A program made the translations under genes and the position numbers. This document shows, in pieces, positions 1 through 6,354 of a DNA stretch of 64,000 bases. Origin of the DNA: Gymnothorax reevesii (taxonomy: Eukaryota > Chordata > Actinopteri > Anguilliformes > Muraenidae); contig CM056573.1 of the NCBI GenBank assembly GCA_029721435.1, positions 71,242,001-71,306,000 of the forward strand. Reading direction: 5' to 3'. Numbering within the stretch: the first letter of the stretch is position 1; every line of letters begins with the position of its first letter. The notes beneath the pieces were generated by a model, which worked only from the letters and a program-made list of their open reading frames with translations, did not search any database and was not told the origin of the DNA.

Positions 1-27
1 TATTACAAAGAGTGGTGCATTTTTGTC

Positions 28-33
28 AATAAA
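28..33 (+). promoter_or_regulatory. AATAAA polyadenylation-type hexamer (units 1-6 only)
   Basis: AATAAA lies 27 bases into the unit and follows the acidic frame of the preceding unit by about 230 bp, for example 3205-3210 after the frame ending at 2977. Units 1 to 6 keep it. From unit 7 onward the site reads CGATAAAG and the hexamer is lost. It could end transcripts starting at the TATA-type motif; no transcript evidence is available. Confidence 0.35.
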
Positions 34-75
34 GAGGATGCAGCCATATTTCCACGTCATCCATGCCATGATGAA

Positions 76-150
76 GGGAGACGCAGTAGCGCAGTGGAGA
101 GCATGGGCTTGACTTGGGATGGAAAGATTCTGTGTTCCAGTCCTTGCCTT
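76..150 (+). promoter_or_regulatory. tRNA-like head with internal pol III A and B boxes
   Basis: TAGCGCAGTGG at 87-97 fits the A box. GTTCCAGTCC at 134-143 sits where a B box should be, 47 nt downstream. In units 7-11, 13, 14 and 16-20 it reads GTTCAAGTCC, matching the GWTCRANNC consensus; units 12 and 15 have ATTCAAGTCC. The ends (GGGAGAC and CCTTGCCTT) cannot form an acceptor stem, so this is a SINE head and not a tRNA gene. Pol III activity is possible but untested. Confidence 0.6.
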
Positions 151-394
151 AGCCTGTGCAAAGTGTTCTCAGGCAAAACTCTTCACTTCCACACTGCCTC
201 ACTCTACCCAGGTGTACAAATGGGTCCCAGCAAAATTGTCAGGGAAACTTGACTGAGAGCAGTGGGAGAACCCGAGTTGGACTAGTGTCCCATCGAGGGG
301 GTTTAGCAATACTCCTATTTGCTTCATGTCACAGAAACCAGGGTTAAACACAGGCCTGGTGGGCCTCCAGGCATGACCTCCACGCCTGGTTAGA
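76..394 (+). mobile_element. tRNA-derived SINE-like module
   Basis: A tRNA-like head (76-150) is followed by an unrelated body of about 240 bp ending near the GCCTGG-rich stretch. Parts of the body (GACTAGTGTCCCATCGAGGGGG, read in two pieces, and CACAGAAACCAGGGTTAA) resemble tails I recall from widespread animal tRNA SINEs. I do not assign a family. The module sits at the same offset (+75 to +393) in every unit, so it was present before the unit was amplified. It carries no A-rich tail or obvious target-site duplication. Confidence 0.55.
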
Positions 395-412
395 AATAGT
401 CTTTATTCCGTC

Positions 413-426
413 TGAGCAGCTGCTCA
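413..426. other. 14-bp perfect palindrome TGAGCAGCTGCTCA
   Basis: The sequence equals its own reverse complement and is centred on a CAGCTG E-box core. It lies between the SINE-like module and the next repeat relic, and recurs at the same offset (+412) in the units I inspected. It could bind a bHLH factor or be incidental. Confidence 0.5.
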
Positions 427-441
427 TTTTGAAAACAAGAA

Positions 442-607
442 GGGCACTTGGTAGAGCTCATACCTCCGCCAAGCCCACATGTAAGTATTATTGGTTCTGG
501 ATCCAGGAGAGTATCATCCAGACCAACAACAGCTGTGATTAGTTCCTCTTTTAGGGCAGATTCTATTCAGTGCTGAAATTTTCTGAAAATCTGTTCATTA
601 CATAAGG
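442..607 (+). mobile_element. Relic of an interspersed repeat (CCTCCGCCAAG-type)
   Basis: The stretch begins GGGCACTTGGTAGAGCTC, continues through ACCTCCGCCAAG and TCTGGATCCAGGA, and ends GAAAATCTGTTCATTACATAA. This order matches an abundant family I recall from fish and invertebrate genomes, in which a CCTCCGCCAAG start is followed by a GGATCC-rich middle and an AAAATCTGTTCATAACTTTT end. The middle is shortened here. No coding capacity is seen. The family assignment is from memory. Confidence 0.4.
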
Positions 608-622
608 ACATACCGAATTGTT

Positions 623-915
623 CCGAATATAAGACGATTCTGGATATGAGACTACTCCCCTTTCTCAAGTCATATTTTGGAAAAAATAGGGTTTTGATGA
701 CAAAATCTTGTTTTAGTCACTAAAGAATAATAATCATCGCAAAAATTTCTTTGAAAATACTGATAAAACAAACTGAAAGAAAAACCAATATAAAAGATTG
801 CAGGCTGTTATTTTGCGCCATCTATTGTTGTGAACATGTATTGAGTATAGACTATAAAACGCACACACAGGATGACTGTTATTGTTAGAAGCCTAGTCCA
901 CGGAAAATACGACGA
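623..915. repeat. Module bounded by 15-bp imperfect direct repeats
   Basis: CCGAATATAAGACGA (623-637) and CGGAAAATACGACGA (901-915) match at 12 of 15 positions in the same orientation. The interior is AT-rich, with TATAAAA at 853-859 and TGCGCCATCTATTGTTGTG. I recall GAATATAAGACGACCCC-type ends from fish repeats, but the direct orientation argues against a simple inverted-repeat transposon. Short frames in this stretch have no supporting features. Confidence 0.4.
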
Positions 916-929
916 CCCCATTTCTCCGC

Positions 930-1379
930 TGTCACGTGTCTTTAATGGAACGGCGGAGGCGTCAAAGATAAAACAGGGTCACTTGAGCAAAAAGAGAGGA
1001 AATAGTAAACATGCCCGATGGACGAGAGATGCTAATTTACTGAGATTCCGCAGAGAAGTCACTGTTATGTCAAAGACGCAGAGTGCATCGTATGCCTGTT
1101 CCGTGGATATGTAAAAAGCACCGTTGCCATAAACATATCTCCCCAGCGGGCCACAGTACGAAGTAGATTCCCAGTTCGTCGTGGAAACATATACTGGTGT
1201 ACGTGCGATTAGGTAGTGATTGTTTTTAAATTTCATTTGATTTCATTTGACACACTCTTTTTACTTGAACAAAAGATTGACCGCGATTCCGTACCATGCT
1301 TTCTGTTAACGTTCTGACAAAATGTGGCAGCCCTCCATGCTTAGGGTCGGGCGTGTAAAGTCACCGAACAGGCCTTGTG
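930..1379 (+). repeat. Internal subrepeat A (450 bp)
   Basis: This is the first copy of a nested tandem inside the unit. It aligns with subrepeat B over its whole length: both begin GT(C/G)ACGTGTCTTTAATGG-like, pass through GGGTCACTTGAGCA, AAACA-GCCCGATGGA, AGAGTGCATCG, GCACCGTTGC, GTACGTGCGATT and a T-rich stretch, and end ACAAAATGTG, CCCTCCA, GGGTCGGGCGTG and ACAGGCCTTGTG. Units 1 and 2 have CACGTG here, an E-box; most later units have TGACGTGTC. The position matching the palindrome of B reads TTATGTCAAAGA and is not palindromic. Confidence 0.9.
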
Positions 1380-1844
1380 GTGACGTGTCTTAAATGGAAC
1401 ACTCGAGGCGTCATAAATCAGACCAGGTCACTTGAGCAGAAGAAAACAAAGGAGTAAACAAGCCCGATGGATGAGAGGTTCGAATTCTCTTGGATTCTGC
1501 TGAGAAGTCGCTTTGACGTCAAAGAGCCAGAGTGCATCGAATGTTCATTTTGTTGCTATAACAACAGCACCGTTGCTATAAACAACTCTGCCCAGGGAGC
1601 CGACGGAAGAATGCTGATTCTCAGTCCGTGTCCAAAGCTCATGGAAAGATGTCCAGGAGTACGTGCGATTTGGCAGTGATTTTATTTTTATGAAATTAGA
1701 TTTTAATTGACTCACTCTTTGTTTAAACAAAAAAAAAAAAAAAAATGCGCGATTCAGTAGCATGCTTTCTGTTTACGTATTGACAAAATGTGCCTGCCCT
1801 CCACTTAGCCGTCGGGCTTGTCTTGTGACCAAACAGGCTCTGCT
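1380..1844 (+). repeat. Internal subrepeat B (465 bp)
   Basis: This is the second copy of the nested tandem, diverged from A by many substitutions and an A-tract at 1729-1745. The A-tract varies from 10 to 20 between units. After it, units read either ATGCGCGATTC or ATGACCGCGATTC; the latter matches TTGACCGCGATTCC of subrepeat A and is presumably older. A 70-codon frame at 1467-1679 is intact in all 20 units. The matching stretch of A reads ATGGACGAGAGATGC and then TAA, so I do not call it a gene. Confidence 0.9.
1511..1524. promoter_or_regulatory. 14-bp palindrome CTTTGACGTCAAAG with CRE core
   Basis: The sequence is its own reverse complement and contains TGACGTCA, the full cAMP-response-element octamer recognised by CREB/ATF bZIP dimers. 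It occurs once per unit at +44 from the 70-codon frame start, for example 4688-4701, and is unchanged in all 20 units. Binding is inferred from the motif only. Confidence 0.55.
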
Positions 1845-1892
1845 GTGACGTGACTTAAATGGATCAGCGGAGGTTTCAAATTCTCCGGCAGC
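1845..1892 (+). repeat. Internal subrepeat C, truncated to about 48 bp
   Basis: GTGACGTGACTTAAATGGATCAGCGGAGG repeats the start of A and B (read in two pieces: GTGACGTGACTTAAATGG and ATCAGCGGAGG). It continues through GTTTCAAATTCTCCGGCAGC and is then cut by the transposon end. The array therefore once held at least part of a third subrepeat before the transposon inserted. Confidence 0.75.
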
Positions 1893-2330
1893 TACAGGTC
1901 TCAAAAAAGTTGGGACACTTGTAAAAAGGGGCTTTAAAAGCATTGAATTTCTAAGAGAATCAGCTGAAAGAACATTTAGCAAGTAATTAAGTTAACTGTC
2001 ATCTGCTGCGCAACATGATTACTTATAAAAGGGTTGTCATTGAGAGGCTGAGTTTCTCAGAAGTAAAGATGGCCAGAAGCTCTCCCACCTGTGAAGGCTT
2101 GCATAAAAAAAAATGTTGAATACTTTAAAAACACTGCTCCTCGACGTTAAATTGCAAAGGCATTGAAGGTCTCATCATCTTCAGTACATGACATCATCAA
2201 AAGATTCAGAGTAACTGGAAAAATCTCTGCCTGTAAGGGACTAGGCCGAGACCTTTACTGGATGCCCTTTATCTTTGGACCCTCAGATGCCACTGCATCA
2301 CTCACCAGCATGATTCTTGGGATTCTGCAA
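1893..2330 (+). pseudogene. Tc1-like DNA transposon remnant with 5' end of transposase
   Basis: The remnant starts TA-CAGGTCTC, then AAAAAAGTTGGGACACTTG, fitting a Tc1-type TA target and an end I recall from fish Tc1-like elements. An ATG at 2069 opens MARSSPTCEGLHKKK and then stops. In another frame the sequence continues IAKALKVSSSSVHDIIKRF and RVTGKISACKGLGRD, the helix-turn-helix region of Tc1/mariner transposases. About 85 N-terminal residues are represented. The DDE catalytic domain and 3' end are absent, so it cannot transpose. Lesions in this unit are a frameshift in the A-run of CATAAAAAAAAATG and a TAA after CGACGT. Confidence 0.75.
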
Positions 2331-2572
2331 TAATAGAGAAAGAAAAAACATCACTGATTATACCTAGAACTGCCACAAGGTCATTCTGACCTCCATTAGT
2401 CCCAGTGCAAAAGAATGTAAATGGACTATATAGGGGCTGACTATGGAGCTAGTCAGATTGGCAGCTCAAAGCACTTGACAGTAGCCTAATACCTCACGTA
2501 TGCCCATTTATGCAACACATTCATACACTGACGGCTACGCAAGGCAGTCAACTGCATCTTGTTACTTTTAGA
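2331..2572. other. Unrecognised stretch with ERE-type palindrome
   Basis: No gene is seen here. The 3' part (CCCATTTATGCAACACATTC, ACACTGACGGCTACGCAAGG) resembles a short repeat tail I recall from fish introns. Units 3 and 5-20 carry an extra GTTGACTGCATTTTG just before the TATA-type region; units 1, 2 and 4 do not. Confidence 0.5.
2378..2392. promoter_or_regulatory. Perfect estrogen-response-element-type palindrome AGGTCATTCTGACCT
   Basis: Two AGGTCA half-sites face each other with a 3-bp spacer, the IR3 arrangement of the consensus ERE (GGTCAnnnTGACC) bound by estrogen-receptor dimers, here extended to 6-base half-sites as in classic vitellogenin EREs. All 20 units carry both half-sites intact; positions are given under each unit. 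It lies about 200 bp upstream of the TATATAA motif. Receptor binding is inferred from the match, not shown. Confidence 0.6.
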
Positions 2573-2977
2573 ATGGTGTGCAGGCGCATATATAAGCCAG
2601 TTGCTGTCATGAGGTCAGAATCAATTTGTTCTCCCATTTTGCAGGTAGAAATTGTGATTGTCACAGAGCTGTTCTTCTATTCATTTAGTTTATTTAGTAA
2701 GCTGGTTAGGATACCAGAAAAAGAAATTAATCAGAGGAAATGGATGAATGTAAGTCAGGCTTTGGCAAAGCTTCAGGACATGAGTTCTTGTGAGTCAGAC
2801 GGAGAAGAAATATCAGGGCTCAGTGATGCTTCTAGGTCTAGTGAATCCGACTCCGATTTTGAAACTGAATGCGATCGTGAGCCACACGGTAAAGGTATCA
2901 CAGCTGCTGGGCAAACTAAGCCTTTGATGCCAGGAAGGTCACCAAAACTGGATATTTATTCACGTCATAACGCTTAG
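2573..2977 (+). CDS. Hypothetical small acidic protein frame, unit 1 (134 codons)
   Basis: I do not recognise a family. The frame begins MVCRRIYKPV, passes through a hydrophobic stretch (about residues 22-45, with VEIVIVTELFF) and ends with a Ser/Asp/Glu-rich tail (about residues 70-101). The TATATAA and an acceptor-like TTCTCCCATTTTGCAG lie inside its first 25 codons, so the first part may be untranslated. If so, translation could begin at ATG 2744 (MNVSQALAKLQ) and give 77 residues. An ATG at 2510 would give 155. The acidic Ser-rich start is reminiscent of N-termini of piggyBac-type transposases, a weak resemblance. A GTAAGT at 2749 could act as a splice donor. Coding status is uncertain. 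Confidence 0.3.
   Translation: MVCRRIYKPVAVMRSESICSPILQVEIVIVTELFFYSFSLFSKLVRIPEKEINQRKWMNVSQALAKLQDMSSCESDGEEISGLSDASRSSESDSDFETECDREPHGKGITAAGQTKPLMPGRSPKLDIYSRHNA
2589..2595 (+). promoter_or_regulatory. TATATAA motif upstream of the acidic segment
   Basis: GCATATATAAGCC could act as a TATA box with initiation around 2615-2625. The in-frame ATG at 2744 would then be the first sensible start for the acidic segment. It is present in all 20 units; unit 5 has a G-to-T change just upstream. Confidence 0.35.
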
Positions 2978-3177
2978 GTTTCACAGCATAATTTCAAGTC
3001 CAAATACTTTGAAACATTTAAAATTAGCCACAATAGCCAACAAATTGAAGCTTTAAAGCTCTGACCTCTATACTATTTAATCAATGAAGAATCTTAGCAA
3101 AACACCATTTATTGTCCTCTGAATTCTGAAAGTACTTTGAAATGCTTTCACTGAGGCAACACCTCACAGCTTAAAAG
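2978..3177. other. AT-rich 3' flank of the acidic frame
   Basis: No gene is seen. The palindrome AGCTTTAAAGCT (3049-3060) occurs in units with AATTGAAGC and is lost in those with AATTGATGC. In three units the first 87 bases after the usual stop are read as an extension of the frame. Confidence 0.5.
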
Positions 3178-6100
3178 TATTACAAAGAGTGGTGCATTTT
3201 TGTCAATAAAGAGGATGCAGCCATATTTCCACGTCATCCATGCCATGATGAAGGGAGACGCAGTAGCGCAGTGGAGAGCATGGGCTTGACTTGGGATGGA
3301 AAGATTCTGTGTTCCAGTCCTTGCCTTAGCCTGTGCAAAGTGTTCTCAGGCAAAACTCTTCACTTCCACACTGCCTCACTCTACCCAGGTGTACAAATGG
3401 GTCCCAGCAAAATTGTCAGGGAAACTTGACTGAGAGCAGTGGGAGAACCCGAGTTGGACTAGTGTCCCATCGAGGGGGTTTAGCAATACTCCTATTTGCT
3501 TCATGTCACAGAAACCAGGGTTAAACACAGGCCTGGTGGGCCTCCAGGCATGACCTCCACGCCTGGTTAGAAATAGTCTTTATTCCGTCTGAGCAGCTGC
3601 TCATTTTGAAAACAAGAAGGGCACTTGGTAGAGCTCATACCTCCGCCAAGCCCACATGTAAGTATTATTGGTTCTGGATCCAGGAGAGTATCATCCAGAC
3701 CAACAACAGCTGTGATTAGTTCCTCTTTTAGGGCAGATTCTATTCAGTGCTGAAATTTTCTGAAAATCTGTTCATTACATAAGGACATACCGAATTGTTC
3801 CGAATATAAGACGATTCTGGATATGAGACTACTCCCCTTTCTCAAGTCATATTTTGGAAAAAATAGGGTTTTGATGACAAAATCTTGTTTTAGTCACTAA
3901 AGAATAATAATCATCGCAAAAATTTCTTTGAAAATACTGATAAAACAAACTGAAAGAAAAACCAATATAAAAGATTGCAGGCTGTTGTTTTGCGCCATCT
4001 ATTGTTGTGAACATGTATTGAGTATAGACTATAAAACGCACACACAGGATGACTGTTATTGTTAGAAGCCTAGTCCACGGAAAATACGACGACCCCATTT
4101 CTCCGCTGTCACGTGTCTTTAATGGAACGGCGGAGGCGTCAAAGATAAAACAGGGTCACTTGAGCAAAAAGAGAGGAAATAGTAAACATGCCCGATGGAC
4201 GAGAGATGCTAATTTACTGAGATTCCGCAGAGAAGTCACTGTTATGTCAAAGACGCAGAGTGCATCGTATGCCTGTTCCGTGGATATGTAAAAAGCACCG
4301 TTGCCATAAACATATCTCCCCAGCGGGCCACAGTACGAAGTAGATTCCCAGTTCGTCGTGGAAACATATACTGGTGTACGTGCGATTAGGTAGTGATTGT
4401 TTTTAAATTTCATTTGATTTCATTTGACACACTCTTTTTACTTGAACAAAAGATTGACCGCGATTCCGTACCATGCTTTCTGTTAACGTTCTGACAAAAT
4501 GTGGCAGCCCTCCATGCTTAGGGTCGGGCGTGTAAAGTCACCGAACAGGCCTTGTGGTGACGTGTCTTAAATGGAACACTCGAGGCGTCATAAATCAGAC
4601 CAGGTCACTTGAGCAGAAGAAAACAAAGGAGTAAACAAGCCCGATGGATGAGAGGTTCGAATTCTCTTGGATTCTGCTGAGAAGTCGCTTTGACGTCAAA
4701 GAGCCAGAGTGCATCGAATGTTCATTTTGTTGCTATAACAACAGCACCGTTGCTATAAACAACTCTGCCCAGGGAGCCGACGGAAGAATGCTGATTCTCA
4801 GTCCGTGTCCAAAGCTCATGGAAAGATGTCCAGGAGTACGTGCGATTTGGCAGTGATTTTATTTTTATGAAATTAGATTTTAATTGACTCACTCTTTGTT
4901 TAAACAAAAAAAAAAAAAAAAATGCGCGATTCAGTAGCATGCTTTCTGTTTACGTATTGACAAAATGTGCCTGCCCTCCACTTAGCCGTCGGGCTTGTCT
5001 TGTGACCAAACAGGCTCTGCTGTGACGTGACTTAAATGGATCAGCGGAGGTTTCAAATTCTCCGGCAGCTACAGGTCTCAAAAAAGTTGGGACACTTGTA
5101 AAAAGGGGCTTTAAAAGCATTGAATTTCTAAGAGAATCAGCTGAAAGAACATTTAGCAAGTAATTAAGTTAACTGTCATCTGCTGCGCAACATGATTACT
5201 TATAAAAGGGTTGTCATTGAGAGGCTGAGTTTCTCAGAAGTAAAGATGGCCAGAAGCTCTCCCACCTGTGAAGGCTTGCATAAAAAAAAATGTTGAATAC
5301 TTTAAAAACACTGCTCCTCGACGTTAAATTGCAAAGGCATTGAAGGTCTCATCATCTTCAGTACATGACATCATCAAAAGATTCAGAGTAACTGGAAAAA
5401 TCTCTGCCTGTAAGGGACTAGGCCGAGACCTTTACTGGATGCCCTTTATCTTTGGACCCTCAGATGCCACTGCATCACTCACCAGCATGATTCTTGGGAT
5501 TCTGCAATAATAGAGAAAGAAAAAACATCACTGATTATACCTAGAACTGCCACAAGGTCATTCTGACCTCCATTAGTCCCAGTGCAAAAGAATGTAAATG
5601 GACTATATAGGGGCTGACTATGGAGCTAGTCAGATTGGCAGCTCAAAGCACTTGACAGTAGCCTAATACCTCACGTATGCCCATTTATGCAACACATTCA
5701 TACACTGACGGCTACGCAAGGCAGTCAACTGCATCTTGTTACTTTTAGAATGGTGTGCAGGCGCATATATAAGCCAGTTGCTGTCATGAGGTCAGAATCA
5801 ATTTGTTCTCCCATTTTGCAGGTAGAAATTGTGATTGTCACAGAGCTGTTCTTCTATTCATTTAGTTTATTTAGTAAGCTGGTTAGGATACCAGAAAAAG
5901 AAATTAATCAGAGGAAATGGATGAATGTAAGTCAGGCTTTGGCAAAGCTTCAGGACATGAGTTCTTGTGAGTCAGATGGAGAAGAAATATCAGGGCTCAG
6001 TGATGCTTCTAGGTCTAGTGAATCCGACTCCGATTTTGAAACTGAATGCGATCATGAGCCACACGGTAAAGGTATCACAGCTTCTGGGCAAACTAAGCCT

Positions 6101-6354
6101 TTGATGCCAGGAAGGTCACCAAAACTGGATATTTATTCACGTCATAACGCTTAGGTTTCACAGCATAATTTCAAGTCCAAATACTTTGAAACATTTAAAA
6201 TTAGCCACAATAGCCAACAAATTGAAGCTTTAAAGCTCTGACCTCTATACTATTTAATCAATGAAGAATCTTAGCAAAACACCATTTATTGTCCTCTGAA
6301 TTCTGAAAGTACTTTGAAATGCTTTCACTGAGGCAACACCTCACAGCTTAAAAG
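3178..6354 (+). repeat. Array unit 2
   Basis: Length is 3177 bp, exactly that of unit 1. The ERE-type palindrome is at 5555-5569 and the Tc1-like remnant starts at 5070. There is no 15-bp duplication and the A-tract is 17. The acidic frame carries GATCATGAG and GCTTCTGGG, a pair otherwise seen together only in unit 20 at the far end of the array. Confidence 0.97.
5750..6154 (+). CDS. Acidic frame, unit 2
   Basis: 134 codons. It differs from unit 1 by two replacements, Arg to His (DHEPHGK) and Ala to Ser (TASGQ), both shared with unit 20. An upstream ATG at 5687 would extend it to 155 codons because this unit lacks the 15-bp duplication. Confidence 0.28.
   Translation: MVCRRIYKPVAVMRSESICSPILQVEIVIVTELFFYSFSLFSKLVRIPEKEINQRKWMNVSQALAKLQDMSSCESDGEEISGLSDASRSSESDSDFETECDHEPHGKGITASGQTKPLMPGRSPKLDIYSRHNA

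Larger units (their letters stand above)
1..3177 (+). repeat. Array unit 1 (reference unit for module coordinates)
   Basis: Length is 3177 bp. The ERE-type palindrome is at 2378-2392 and the Tc1-like remnant starts at 1893. It lacks the 15-bp duplication seen in most units, has a 17-A tract at 1729-1745, and carries TGAGGTCA at 2610-2617 where most units have TGACGTCA. It is near-identical to unit 2. Visible differences include TTATTTTGCGCC against TTGTTTTGCGCC and CGATCGTGAG against CGATCATGAG. Confidence 0.97.

Noticed and set aside
76..150. Functional tRNA gene
   Set aside because: A and B boxes are present, but the ends cannot pair as an acceptor stem and no proper anticodon or T arm can be drawn.
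156..347. 63-codon frame recurring in most units
   Set aside because: It lies across the tRNA-like head and body of the SINE-like module, has no domain or start context, and its persistence is explained by unit similarity.
979..1236. 85-codon minus-strand frame in subrepeat A
   Set aside because: It ends in the homopolymer-like LLFPLFLLK, has no recognisable motif, is broken in unit 14 (TACTAAGTAG), and has no counterpart of similar reading in subrepeat B.
1467..1679. 70-codon frame with a cysteine cluster (CIECSFCC), intact in all 20 units
   Set aside because: The homologous stretch of subrepeat A is closed after a few codons (ATGGACGAGAGATGC then TAA), so the frame was not maintained through the A/B duplication; intactness across young units is weak evidence.
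1773..1982. 69-codon minus-strand frame
   Set aside because: It runs antisense across the end of subrepeat B, subrepeat C and the end of the Tc1-like remnant, a chance frame over three unrelated modules.
2573..2977. Calling the acidic frame a piggyBac transposase
   Set aside because: Only a Ser/Asp/Glu-rich N-terminal character is shared; no catalytic domain or TTAA-flanked ends are visible, so a family name would be unsupported.
3847..4098. 83-codon minus-strand frame
   Set aside because: It is an antisense reading of the AT-rich direct-repeat module, with biased hydrophobic composition and no motif.
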